A stretch of 64,000 nucleotides of DNA, from contig JASPKZ010001265.1 in the NCBI GenBank assembly GCA_030220185.1, positions 1-64,000 on the forward strand, written 5' to 3'. The notes beneath the pieces are model-generated. The model did no database searches, was not told where the DNA came from, and saw only the letters and a program-made list of their open reading frames with translations. Below, one piece after another: positions 45,271 through 56,379 of the stretch. Within the stretch, counting starts at the first letter, position 1; every line of letters starts with the position of its first letter. The stretch comes from Diploptera punctata. Lineage: Eukaryota; Arthropoda; Insecta; Blattodea; Blaberidae. A program made the position numbers and the translations under genes.

Positions 45271-45475
45271 ATCGATAAAAAAATAGAGTAACACGAAATG
45301 GGGAATCATTTGAAACAATGTTGAATTTCAAAATGGTGTAGTGAAACAAATATTCAGTCAAGCGAAGAAAAGTAGAGAGATAGAAAACTGCTTAATTATT
45401 CTGCTCCTTATAAATTGCGAACTGGGAGCCAAGAAAGTTGTGCGGATCAGTGAGTATAATCATCCACAGAAGTTC
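45271..45475. other. No gene recognised
   Basis: No supported feature. Confidence 0.5.
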
Positions 45476-45477
45476 CT

Positions 45478-45968
45478 AGTCAGTAAATAAATAATAGTTT
45501 TAAAAAACTAAAACAACACGCTTTATTAGAAAACCGAACTAAAAAATGAAAAATAATTTAAATTTCCAACACGCTTGGGATAAAATTGAAGTGGCCAGCA
45601 AAAAAAATCATCTCCAACACATCTAGAATAAAACTAGAGTTATCTACAGAAAAAAAAAATTACCATGAAAAGCGTGGGGTGCTTTTTATGGTTTTCACAT
45701 TTTCTTCTTAGATACTTTACTTTTACCAATATATGTTTATTATCAAATATATTAGTTGATATAGAGCACCACAAGCTTTTGATGGTAAAATGATTTTCTT
45801 TTTGTAGATAACTCTAGTTTTATTCTAGATGTGTTGGAGATTATTTTTTTGTTGATCACTTTAATTTTATCCCAAGAGTGTTGGAAATTAAAATTATTTT
45901 TCATTTTTTAGTTCGGTTTTCTAATAAAGCGTGTTGTTTTAGTTTTTTAAACTATTATTTATTTTTTA
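45478..45968. repeat. Large stem-loop, ~190-bp arms
   Basis: The left arm (from about 45480, AAATAATAGTTTTAAAAAAC) and right arm (to about 45965) pair with few mismatches. Shared inner words include CAACACGC and AACACATCTAGAATAAAAC. The spacer is about 100 bp. It looks like a fold-back element or long-TIR MITE; the family is unknown to me. Confidence 0.8.
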
Positions 45969-46055
45969 TTTTTAGTTTGGTTTTCTAAAAAATGTAAATA
46001 TCTTTAAATTCGATACTATTGTAGTATGAGCTAAAAGTAATAATCTTCTAAAATA

Positions 46056-46145
46056 TCCTCCGGGCCGGATTTGAACCAGCGACCTATGGATTACTGAAAT
46101 TATATACCAATAGAGTCCACCACTCACCAACTGAGCTACTAGAGG
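46056..46145 (-). tRNA. tRNA-Tyr-like gene with intron and anticodon CUA
   Basis: Minus-strand cloverleaf: acceptor CCTCTAG / CCGGAGG (6 of 7 positions pair, counting one T-G; A6-C67 fails), D arm GCTC-AGTTGGT-GAGT, anticodon stem GTGGA / TCCAT, T arm GCTGG-TTCAAAT-CCGGC and discriminator A. The anticodon loop holds CT-CTA-T, then an ~18-nt insert placed like the tRNA-Tyr intron, then A. Overall it matches eukaryotic tRNA-Tyr, but position 34 is C, giving a UAG-reading anticodon. A box TAGCTCAGTTGG and B box GGTTCAAATCC are intact, and TTTT terminates transcription a few bases downstream (46053-46050). Could be a decayed tRNA-Tyr copy. Confidence 0.75.
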
Positions 46146-46580
46146 ATATAATATTAATTTCTTACAACGATGGACTAAAAAGGCGATAAGTCCGCAACCT
46201 ATTATATATCATAATATATTATTTATGAAATTATTGTATTGCCATTGGTCCTTTACAAGTATACAAAGTTTCAAGTTGATCCAATGTTTTAAGTGGGTGA
46301 AAATCATGTTGAAATATTCCGTTACATAGATAGATACAGGTCAAGCTAATATAAAGCGTGTTAAAAAAGTACTATTTTCACAAGATAAACTTTAATCTGT
46401 TAATTATTTCACCGGTCTATTCTATTTAAAATGTAATTGCAATTCGAACACATTGAGAATTACGAATAAAATAAACCTTTGATGGAAATATAAATTATTT
46501 ACAAAATATTATTGGTTTTTAAAGAGGATCAAACCCTCAATCCTGGAACTAAACTAAACGCTAAAATATGTTTTATAAAA
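46146..46580. other. No gene recognised
   Basis: No supported feature. Confidence 0.5.
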
Positions 46581-46582
46581 TG

Positions 46583-46690
46583 CTAGCTAATACTCGGAGT
46601 GCGCTGCTACGTCTAAATAAATTAAATGTGTTTTTATGTTTAGTGCAATAAGTAAATAGAAAAATAATTATATATTTACATGGTAATCAT
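46583..46690 (+). repeat. Family J repeat, copy 3 (left part)
   Basis: Begins CTAGCTAATACTCGGAGTGCG. Interrupted by a LINE fragment. Confidence 0.7.
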
Positions 46691-46693
46691 TTT

Positions 46694-46928
46694 AACGACC
46701 GAGTGGGGAGTGAAAGAGGGGCATGGAAGCTTCTTGTAGAAAAACCAGAAGGAAAACGCCCAGTTGGTAGACCAAGATTGAGGTGGAAGAATAACATTAA
46801 CCATGATTTGAAGGAAGTAAATAATATAGGAGATGATTGGAAAACATTAGCTCGCTCAGGATAGGGATGTATGGAGAACTTATGTCCGCGCGGCCATTAA
46901 CCTACAGGTTCGATAGAGCCAGTGAATT
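46694..46928 (+). pseudogene. LINE family L1 3' fragment inserted in J
   Basis: The plus strand encodes RGAWKLLVEKPEGKRPVGRP and RLRWKNNINHDLKEV-like sequence, then the family's usual 3' end (CAGGTTCGATAGAGCCAGTG). It is truncated before the LRWAGHVARM motif. Confidence 0.85.
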
Positions 46929-47345
46929 TAATTGTTTTTAAATACCCCGTGCTGATTACCCGGCAATATACTCATCCCGATCTTCTTGGTATCAATGAGC
47001 TGAAAGGCAAAAATGGTCATTGTGAGTTATCCGTAAAATATAGACAATACTGTCGTGAACTGTTTTGTACAATTTTTTTAGATATTCAATTCTGTGTACA
47101 TTAATTTGGGGTATTTGTTATGGTTTAAGCTGCGTAAGCCATTAAAGCGTCCGAAAAGCTACTTTTTTTAGTGCACCAATGCACTTTTTTTTAGCTCCAG
47201 CCTTATAGTACGCAGGGTAATATATGTTATATACGTTAATTGTCAAAAAAATATCTAAATGATGGTAAAACCCCCATTCAAATGGGCCACATACTTTTTG
47301 AGTCCATAAAGGACAGACTCACAAGCACTCATTTTTATACATAAG
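46929..47345 (+). repeat. Family J repeat, copy 3 (right part)
   Basis: Resumes at ATACCCCGTGCTGATTACCC. Its end is rearranged relative to copies 1 and 2. Confidence 0.65.
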
Positions 47346-47715
47346 ATGCAAAGAATAATATTTCATAAAATTTGCACGAATCAATTTGGATGATGCATTT
47401 TTAGGACTACCTGTTATTTCTAGACTTATATTTAACTATCCTTTTTCATTAATACAACATACAGGTATATACACTATTCTCTAAAAATAACTCAAATTGC
47501 TTCTCTCGAACTGAAGCAGTCTTGACGGAAAGAATGAGATGGTAACGATTTCACAGTTTGCCTTACAACTATAAGAACTTCTCCAGTTTAACAGTCATAA
47601 GGGCGGTCTAGATCCAAGGCTGAACAACGACGTGTGTTTTTTTTTCTATTCCTTAGTTTATTTTTTGAAAACTTGAAAACTGAAATTACAATTTAATCTA
47701 CGAGTAACTACTCTC
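47346..47715. other. No gene recognised
   Basis: No supported feature. Confidence 0.5.
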
Positions 47716-47719
47716 AACA

Positions 47720-47990
47720 TTACCAACTAATTCACTGGCATTATCAAACCCAAATATTCATGGCCGCGGACAAGCTCTCCATACATCCTTATCCTCATTT
47801 ATTTTCCTATCAGTCCCTCTATTATATACCTCCTTTCATTCTCAGTTAATATTTTTCCATCTCATTCTTGGCCTATCTACTGGGCCCTTTCTTTCTGGTA
47901 TTCCTACATGATGTTTCCACCCCTCCCCCTTTTCAATTTACATGCAACCACATGTCCTGCCCATCACAATCTATGAGACTAACTTAATAC
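47720..47990 (-). pseudogene. LINE family L1 3' fragment, degraded
   Basis: Minus-strand remnant of the L1 3' end (CACTGGCATTATCAAACCC on the plus strand). Confidence 0.72.
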
Positions 47991-48450
47991 AGGCCTAAAT
48001 CAAATTAAAATATAAACCCTAAAGATCTTATATTTGTTTGGCAGAAGCTAAATTTAACACAACTGTAGCTTATAATCATAGTCTAAGACTCTACAATAAA
48101 TGAATAGTGAAATTCCATAACAATTATTCCAGAACATTTTATTATAAAACAAAGCATAAAAATATAGTGTTTTGCACGATAGTGCGTTCGGTCGTACTTA
48201 CAGAAATGGCGACCATGACTGAAGGTTCAATTTCCTAAATTTTGGTGTTACCAACCTATAAATAAATACCTTCTACTTCTTCACTTCCTGGTTTAGGCAT
48301 TGATTGCCTGTTACGTCTTCACTAATAAATACGAGTATAAGACCATCTCTTCCGAGGACGTCCGACATCTCTTCTTTCTCTCGGAAAATAATGTAAGATT
48401 TTATTTGGTAATCTACTTTCTTCCATTCTTTCTACATGTTCTTACAGTAA

Positions 48451-48698
48451 AAGTAAAAAGTAAAGTGATCCCACAACAGGCCTCGGAAGCCCTTGGGGTA
48501 GTAGGAGGTTAAGGCTCCCACTTTTCCTAGACAATCGGCACCTTATGTCAGCCGGGTTGTCAGCCCTGCGTGACGGCCGCCTTTACCCCCAGAACAAGCG
48601 TCTGGTACTCATTTCCGTTAGAGGCTGAGTCGACCCCAGGGCGATAGTGCCGCCAGAGGGTTTGGGTCAGTTTAAAAATCCTGACCCCAACGGGACGT
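48451..48698 (-). mobile_element. SINE type C, head-truncated
   Basis: Tail (TAAAG)n at the left and body to AATCCTGACCCCAACGGGA at the right; the tRNA-like head seen at 31440-31498 is missing. Confidence 0.8.
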
Positions 48699-48886
48699 AT
48701 ACTGTAATATTACAAATTACCTACCTAGGGTGGAAAGTAAAATCATCCCCTTTATGTACACTACGTACAATGTATATACAAAAATATATATCCAAAAGGT
48801 AATGTTAATATACATTATCCGAAACAAATCACTGCATTTTAAATGAACTGAACTTTATTTGAAACAATATGAAACAATAAATACGT

Positions 48887-49087
48887 TGATTTGTTCTTGG
48901 ACATGTTTCAAAACAATTCTCTGTTTTATCTTCAGCTTTCCCAGTCTGGGAAAGCTGAAGATAAAACAGAGAATTGTTTTGAAACATGTCCAAGAACAAA
49001 TCAACATTAATATTGAGGTAAGATGTCCAGACCAAAAATAATATAATTAAAATAACCTCAAAATATAACTTCCTAAAATTAAATATT
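48887..49087. mobile_element. Insertion containing a perfect 119-bp palindrome, 11-bp TSD
   Basis: Arms at 48886-48944 and 48946-49004 are exact reverse complements over 59 bp with a single T between them (centre TCCCAGTCTGGGA). An ~80-bp A/T-rich unique tail follows. Flanks carry AATAAATACGT at 48876-48886 and 49088-49098. The TSD length suits LINE- or Penelope-type reverse transcription. Confidence 0.9.
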
Positions 49088-49440
49088 AATAAATACGTAC
49101 TTTCCTCCATTTTATACCTGACTTGATCACAGCCTGCTGTAGTCTCAACTAAATTATTTTCGGCATTTAGCGTATATACATTGGTCAGACTGCTAACGTC
49201 AATCAGTTGTTTATAATGAACGCAAATATTTCCAACAAATATGTTATTATTTTACTATTATTTATTATTTTGAAAACACCATCGTGCAAAAAATAATGTA
49301 CAACACACGTTTGTGAAGTGTTTTACAGAATGTCGGAAATTAAAAACCGAGCGATAGCGAGGTTTATAATTATTTCCTCACTTCTGTAAAAACCACTTCC
49401 TAATCTCACATTGTAATATACTATTATTGTATTATGCATC

Positions 49441-49693
49441 TCATATTACTTATATCACAGAAGAATCGCCCGATAGGTATGCAGACATGTGATATATCCC
49501 ATCCCACTCCTTCCAGATCGCTCCAGTACAGTCAATACCAGTACAAGTAAGTCATCGGCATTGTGGAACAAATTCTGCTCTCAACTTATGTATTCCGGAA
49601 GAATTTGAAATTTAATGAAAGAATCTTGTGCACAATCAGGCGTTTAAAAATTGTACACCATCAAACCGAAATTGAAAATTTTACAATTAAATT
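49441..49693. other. No gene recognised
   Basis: No supported feature. Confidence 0.5.
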
Positions 49694-49701
49694 AATTTAA
49701 C

Positions 49702-50254
49702 GGGGATTCTTTACAACATGTGACGCGATTTTTTTGTTGAGTTCCAATCATACACCATGCGCATGCGCCAACAAACGCGAAGCGGTTTACACTATGGAAT
49801 CATGGGATTCAGCAACCATATACACGATATTTATCCAACCTAAAAGCTAACCTAACGCAATTTATGTACTCTAACCTGTGAAAGAGGAACCTAAAAGCTA
49901 ACCTAACGCAATTTAAGCACTCTAACTTGTGAAAGAATGCAACGTCCAAAAATAAATACTAAGTTATGAAATTCTGAAGTATATGTGTACAGTTAAAAAA
50001 ATGTTAGCTGCACTGGAACAGTCTTTGTTGTTACATAGAATATTCGTTAAAATCAATATGGCTGTCACGTCTTCATGCTACATACGTAGTTAGATATCAT
50101 AGAAACATATACGGTATTAAAATAGTCGTTAGAAAAATGTAAAAAAATCAATGTAAATGGTGGGTAATTTAAAAGATGGAACCTTAAGAATAACATTTGA
50201 GAGGAGTTTATGAAGGAATTAAAAAAGTCGCGTCACAGGTTGTAAAGAATAGCC
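49702..50254. mobile_element. Family K (hAT-like MITE), copy 2, perfect TSD
   Basis: Same TIRs as copy 1 and a perfect 8-bp TSD AATTTAAC (49694-49701, 50255-50262). 553 bp, non-coding. Confidence 0.92.
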
Positions 50255-50504
50255 AATTTAACAATTACAATTTTCAACCCCGCAGAGTATCGAATTGGAC
50301 CCGCTAGTCAGGAAGCAGATTAAGATATAAAGTGTTATAAATTATATAAAACCTATTTATGAAATGCAAGAAATGTAGGTCTAAGCAATACTGAAATAAA
50401 GAATGTCTAACCATCGATAAAATTCGAATGAACTGTTGCTTTTCAGCCCGAGAGACATGCCGAAAGCACAAGTTATTGAATATGTCTAACATATCCTTCT
50501 AACT

Positions 50505-50660
50505 ATCTCACTGGCAATATCGAACCCGTATGTTCATGGCCGCGCTCTCCATACAACCCTATCCTGCGCTTATGTTTTCCAATAATTTCCTTATACTATA
50601 CTTCCTCAAATCGTAGTTAATGATATTCCCCCACCTCATTCTTGGTCTACCACTAATCCA
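50505..50660 (-). pseudogene. LINE family L1 3' tip
   Basis: Only the last ~150 bp of the family, with substitutions. Confidence 0.7.
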
Positions 50661-50734
50661 AATGTCATCTTAAGGCCTGTAGTGGCATCATTTTGCATTA
50701 TCCTACTAGAATACTTTTTCTAACATACTCTGCT

Positions 50735-51145
50735 AACAATCCCTCTTCACAGCCCTTCCTCTTATTCTACTCCTTTCACAGTAGTCTCTGCCCCCTCCTG
50801 GAATTTCCTTCCTCAAGATATCAGGGGTTGTCGCACATTTGACACTTTTAAGTCACGCTTATACAATTACTTGTTAAATAATTTTTCTGGGGAGTTAAAT
50901 TTGTTTTATGTCTTAAATAGTTTCCTTTTTCTCTTATTTTTCTATCATGAACATTTCATATTTCATTCGTTAAATCAAAATATATTGTAAATAATAATTA
51001 TATTGTAGACATACTATGTCATATTTATTTTTATTGTAATTAGATGTAAGAATCATTTTTGTATTTTTAATCTGGTTGAGTGGTAGACAAACCCTTAAAA
51101 CTTAAGGCCTTGCCTCTGCCAGGTAAAATAAAGTTTTTTTTTTCT
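50735..51145 (+). pseudogene. CR1/L2-type LINE 3' end, copy 2
   Basis: Same coding end (SWNFLPQDIRGC-like) and 3' UTR (GGTTGAGTGGTAGACAAAC, CTGCCAGGTAAAATAAAG) as at 20234, ending in a T-run rather than ATT repeats. Confidence 0.82.
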
Positions 51146-51164
51146 AGGATGTACTCTCCTTACT

Positions 51165-51715
51165 TACTTACTCACTGTCACTATCGAACCCGTAGGTTCA
51201 TAGCCGCGCGGACATAAGCTCTCCATACATCCCTATCCTGAGCTAATGCTTTCCAATCATTCCCTGTACAATTTACCTCCCTCAAATCATAGTTAATGTT
51301 ATTCTCCCACCTCATTCTTGGTCTACCAACTGGGCGTTTTCCCTATGGTTTTCCTACAAGAAGCTTCCATGCAAATCTTTCATTCCCCATACGTGCAACA
51401 TGTCCTGCCCATCGCAGTCTACGAGACTTAACTGTTCTTATTATATTTGGCTTCCTATAAATACCATGTAGTTCATTGCTATGTAATCTTCTCCATTCAC
51501 CTGTCTGTTCATCTCTCTTTGGTCCAAAACTTTTCCTAAGTACTTTATTCTCAAATACTTGTAATCTCCTTTCCTCCCTTAAAGTAAGAGTCCATGTTTC
51601 GCACTCATATAATATAACTGGTAGAATAATAGTTTTATATATTTTCAGTTTAACGTTTTTTGAAAGGAGTTGGGACGTCAAGAGTCTCTACAATGCATAA
51701 TAGCACGCATTTCCA
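51165..51715 (-). pseudogene. LINE family L1 3' fragment
   Basis: The minus frame 51681-51343 reads VKLKIYKTIILPVILYECET, RRLRWAGHVARMGNERFAWK. One frame is open over ~110 codons; 5'-truncated at the LLSKN motif, so fairly young. Confidence 0.87.
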
Positions 51716-52254
51716 AGGATGTAATCTCCTTACTATGGAAAATTAATAAACCACCGTACATATCATTACGTAGCTCATTAAAAAACATCGGGTGTGAACA
51801 CCAAACTACAAGCATAACTTCAATATTCATTTCCTGGGATCATAACTAGTCTCTTAGCCGAAATAGACGACATTAAACCTATGATATAACTTTATGTTCC
51901 ACACGATGAGAGATAAAGTAACCTACATGCAAATTTAAATATGAAATGTCTTGCATGGTTGTTGTGTTTATAGTGTTGATGGCAATGTGGTGGAAATCGA
52001 TTTTGTGTACAAGTCACGTCTTGACCCAAATGCTCTACTTGTTATTTTGAACGCCAATTCCAAGTCGATTCCAGAACTAAGGCACTAGTATTCGGAAGAA
52101 ACGACTCTGATTCTCGATTTTTTAAATCTCTAAGAACTGAAAAAAAAAGTATGTCTATGTAGTTACACAAATAGTTATGTAGATAGAAATAGTTTTGTAA
52201 TTATAACAATCTACACTACTTTCAAATCTATTCCATGCATTAATATTGGATATC
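51716..52254. other. No gene recognised
   Basis: No supported feature. Confidence 0.5.
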
Positions 52255-52262
52255 GTTATTAC

Positions 52263-53210
52263 TAGGGCTCGGAAGTTGAGGACCTATAAAAGACCTAAAG
52301 ATATCCTAAAAAAAGACTCAAAAACTGGGAAAAAAAGTTGTAAAAAGTGTTGCAGTTGCTAACGAGTGGTTAAAAACAACCTCGCTGCCTTCACTCTCTG
52401 CTGAGGTAATTTTCACAAAATGGCAACTTAGAAAATTTGAAGTTGAAATAAAGTAGTTTAGGCGGTCAGTAGGCTGGTGGTTAAAAATAACGTGATATTT
52501 TGTGATGTTTCAATAGTTTATCGCAGGACAAATGAGTTGTAATGTGAAACGTTTTTTGAAAGTAAAACTAGATAGTATTTTTTAAAAGAAGTTGGAATTG
52601 AGACTAGACTTCGTGCATTCTTGAATTATACAAATGGTATAAATGTAATCAAAAGAAGCTAAAGTTGCAAGAAAAAAAGCCGTGAAGATCTTTAAAAGAA
52701 GCTAAAAAAGGACAATTAAACCAAAAAAGTCGAAATAGGACAAAAGGACAAATAAAACCCACCATTTTCTGACTTAAAATGACCAATATATATATATTAT
52801 ATATATTATATATATATATATATGTTATGTAGTCCACCGCTGTGGTCTCGAGGTAGCGTGCTGCCTTGTCACGCAGCGGGCCCGGGTTCGATTCCCGGTC
52901 GGGGCAGTTTTTCTGGGTGAGGTTTTTATCGGGTTTTTTTTTCACCTGTAAGACAAATGTCAGGAAAACTTTAAGGCCCAAACGGCCCCCGAAATCATAT
53001 GGCCATCATCATCATCCTTATCATCATCACCATCATCATCATCCTTCACCGGTGTGGAAAGCAACGGGAAGCTACCATACCTAGAATTCCCTAGTAAAGC
53101 TGTAAGCATAGCATGAAAATGCTGAATTACTATGGATGGATATGTTATGTTGGGCGTCGTCTTCAGACACAAAAAAAAAAAAAGTTTTTTTCCTCAACTT
53201 CCGAGCCCTA
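52263..53210. mobile_element. hAT-like non-autonomous element carrying a SINE
   Basis: TIRs TAGGGCTCGGAAGTTGAGGA at both ends. Flanking 8-mers GTTATTAC (52255-52262) and GTGATGAC (53211-53218) match at 6 of 8. No transposase frame. It contains a TA microsatellite at 52788-52825 and a SINE at 52833. Confidence 0.83.
52833..53115 (+). mobile_element. tRNA-derived SINE (type A), copy 4, best head
   Basis: GGTCTCGAGGTAGCGTGCTG and GGGTTCGATTCCCGGTC give a clean A/B-box pair; the body and TCATCATC tract follow. Confidence 0.88.
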
Positions 53211-53349
53211 GTGATGACACTGTATAATTGTTTAACATTTTCAAATATTGTTATTTTAACACAGTTCCAATAATGGATCTTATTATAATGACATCTACCT
53301 GGCAGCGGACGAAACGAGAATTATAAATTTGTATATGTGGGAAAAATTA

Positions 53350-53908
53350 CACTGAGCAACACAAAATAAACTTTTTTTTTCTCAGAAAGAAAAATATGTG
53401 ATTCTGATAGTACTCGTATTTTTTCTCCTGAATTCAAATATGATATCGATTTTTCTCCATCAGGCAAGGTTTCCGAGAGACAGGAATTTATAATTTCGAA
53501 CACTTCAATATTTTCTACATTCGTAACTATACAATATTCGAACATTCGGACTCACCTAGAAAGTAAGAAATGACGATTTTCTGCTATATATCGCCTGTGG
53601 AGCATCCCTCTTGATGGTCCAACAATAATCGGCCAGCATATTAGGATTCCATTTGCCTTGATATCTCTTTTCCATAGCTGAAATCTCCTGAGTTAGCTCA
53701 TTTGGTTTTATTTTACAATGGACAAATGGACGAAAAAACGTTTATTAAAAAATATAATTATTTAAATCCATCAATTGAAACTGATATATAAAACTGTGGG
53801 TGATGGAGAAATTCCGAATACATATTTGAAAACACGATAAAAAAAAAACAGCATTAAGTACAACTATTGGTACTCATGAGTCAAAAATCACGTTGACCAG
53901 TGTTATTA
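53350..53908 (-). mobile_element. Family H transposon, copy 2
   Basis: Ends ACACTGAGCAAC and GTTGACCAGTGTT. The minus strand keeps KRYQGKWNPNMLADYCW-like sequence near 53620-53680; the PENLGAV block is replaced by filler as in copy 3. Confidence 0.78.
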
Positions 53909-53929
53909 ATGTTTGTACCATGTCTCGAA

Positions 53930-53998
53930 TAGTGTAGTGGTCTTGCACGCTCGTGCGAAATACGAGAGGTCCATGGTTCCATTCCTGGTTCAAACATT
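53930..53998 (+). pseudogene. tRNA-like sequence
   Basis: GAATAGTGTAGTGGTCTTGC and CCATGGTTCCATTCCTGG resemble A and B boxes; arms pair poorly. Either a tRNA pseudogene or a SINE head. Confidence 0.45.
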
Positions 53999-54049
53999 TT
54001 CACAATATCATTATAATACTGTATAATTGCTCATTCTGATAAAATCATC

Positions 54050-54320
54050 ATCACCTTCCTTTCATTAATTAGGCGTGGTGGCCCGTTACGGTCTCTTGCC
54101 ATCTTTTGAGTGGTCTTCCCAAAAATCTCCTTCCTCGGGGATAATTCAAAACCTGACGAGGGATGCGAGATCGAACCATACGCTAATGCGTTGTAGCCAA
54201 TTATTTCTGTATGTAGTTATATGGTCCATAACCGAAGTGATTTGAAGTTCTTGAAATATATCTACGTTTTTCTTTTTATCTACTTTGTGTATGCAGCTGT
54301 TCTTCTCCTGAACTTAATTT
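54050..54320 (-). pseudogene. LINE C-terminal fragment
   Basis: The minus frame reads MVRSRIPRQVLNYPRGRRFL and GRPLKRWQETVTGHHA then a stop, followed by a GAT-rich tail. Closest to the 27593 family. Confidence 0.75.
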
Positions 54321-55428
54321 CGCTAGCTGATTTTGATACAAACTTTTCTGATAAAAAAAAAGTAAATATATAAATAAAAAATAAAAAGAAACTAAAATCC
54401 AACTTGCTCTTTACTTTTCAGTTTAAAAAATTGAAAGACTTTTGTGCTCGGGATTTAGTTTTTCCAACTCTTTATTTTATTATTTTTGGGTCTCTAACAT
54501 AAATTTACTTTTTAATTACTTACTGTAAAGCAGAGTTACTTGGACCGACTTTTTACATATTTCATATATTTCTTTTTAAAGCCATAATTATAAATCACCG
54601 GTACATATAACCAAATTGCTATTAATCTGCAACATCTTTACTTACTATTTATGACAATTAATACTTTTTTCTTGCATTTTATGATTTAAAAAAATTAAAA
54701 ATGGGTTCAAATAGCCCTTAGGTTGGGTTACTTGAACCCATATTCAATTTCCATAAGCAAATGCTTTTTAAATGTGATTTGGGTTTAAGTAAAACGTGTG
54801 GAATCTTTAAATAATACCTAGATATGCATTTTTTAAAAATATTTTATTTGGAAAATTCTTTTAATAACAATAAAATAATGAAAAAAAATAAAGATTGTGA
54901 AAAAAGTTACAGAAACTTAACCCACTCTAAATACTGTCTTCGATTGATGGAACAGATTATAAGTCCATTTTGACAACTGTTGGAGGATTAATCTTCTCCT
55001 TAATATCTTCCAATGTAAAATGTATTTTAATTCAGGTCACTTTCAGCACTTTTCGGTTTATACAGTCGACAACAGTTCTGTTGTCTACTCTCGGCACTAT
55101 GTCAGGAAATTAAATATTCTTCCATAAAACTGTTAAGAGTTATCTTCTTCCAATGTCTGTTTAAGCCTACTCTCTTTTAACCCATTGTCTTCTTTTTTTC
55201 TAACTTTTTTTCCCTGTCCATTGTAACTTGTTCATCTATAGGCCTACTGGTAGATGGCAAATCAAGGTCCCTCAGGTCACATGCTTCATCCTCATTTTAA
55301 AAAAAACTTAAACCACTTTCTCCTGATGATTTAAGGCTGAAATCATCAGCATCTTCTGATGTTGACCCAATGTCGACTTGTTTTGATAGCTTCATTTTCT
55401 TGGTATTAGCAGAGAAAAAAGCAAGCTG
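54321..55428. other. No gene recognised
   Basis: A/T homopolymer-rich; a repeated motif GTTACTTGAACCC/GAGTTACTTGGACC suggests an old repeat but no boundaries are visible. Confidence 0.4.
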
Positions 55429-55429
55429 C

Positions 55430-56215
55430 CCATGAATGCAATCAGTAAGCCTATAATAGTTTTCTCCATTCATCACTAAGTTAGTCTCTCTTTGGTCCAA
55501 AATTTTTCTTAAGCACTTTATTTTCAAATACTAGTAATCTTTTCTTCTCTTTTAAAGTAAGAAATCATGTTTTGTATCCAAACAGCATAACTGGAAGAAT
55601 AGCCCTTTTAGGCTATACTTCATGAACTTGGGATGACAAGAGTTTCTGTAACGCATACTAGCATGCATTTCCAACTCTTCCATGTTATCAAATCACTGTT
55701 ACTAGACATTTTTAATTCTGGAAATTATTCAAAATTCCCATCATTAGTTATTAAGGGTCGGTTTCACCAACAGAGGTAACTTGTATTACGCCAGTTTAAG
55801 CTATGCATTATACACGGGGAAAACTTCACCTCTGTTGGTGAAATTGACCCTTAGTGTGCATTCCATTCAATAATATACTTCTGCATATTGCCACCTATAT
55901 TTAGTTTTATTGATATTGACTTCTAGCCTCAGATTCTTAGTGTTATAAGAATGTCTGTTAAATTTTATGATTTCATACTGTCTGATACTACAGTATCAGC
56001 ATATACCAACAACAGCCGATTAATATCACTGAGTTGTATGTGCTCCTTTTCCTCTAAATATTTGATTTCATGCTCTAGTACAAAAATGAATAGCAGTGGT
56101 GATAGTGCACGTTCTTGCATTGTGAATTTCAAAAGTATGAGAAAACTGTTTGCCTATCTGTAATCTAGTACTTATGTCATTTAGATAAATTCAGATAATT
56201 AATGGAGTCTGGCAT
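55430..56215 (-). pseudogene. LINE family L1 fragment, strongly degraded
   Basis: Aligns by eye with 10800-11470 on the minus strand (thumb and RT region) with many indels; interrupted by a MITE at 55754. Confidence 0.7.
55754..55851. mobile_element. Small MITE, ~98 bp
   Basis: TIRs of about 26 bp: AAGGGTCGGTTTCACCAACA and complementary CTCTGTTGGTGAAATTGACC. A TTA at the edges is compatible with the 3-bp TSD of PIF/Harbinger-like MITEs, but this is not firm. Confidence 0.75.
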
Positions 56216-56245
56216 AACTTTGCAGAAATTATATATATATATATA

Positions 56246-56378
56246 ATAAAACAAATTACCTTAGTAGTAATTCTGCTAAGAGAGTCAGCATCAATCTGGG
56301 ATGTAAATCTGTCCAAATAAAACTACAGATTGATTGCTGATTCTCTTAGCAAAATTACTACTAAGATAAATTGTTTTA
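56246..56378. repeat. Imperfect inverted repeat beside a LINE tail
   Basis: Arms of ~50 bp: TTACCTTAGTAGTAATTCTG with ATTACTACTAAGATAAATTG, and ATCAATCTG with CAGATTGAT. Possibly a small MITE. Confidence 0.7.
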
Positions 56379-56379
56379 T

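Larger units (their letters stand above)
48168..49440 (+). repeat. Family G repeat, copy 4, with two insertions
   Basis: Matches copy 3 outside about 48270-48700 (SINE C fragment and neighbours) and 48887-49087 (palindrome insertion). Ends TAATATACTATTATTG. Confidence 0.8.
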
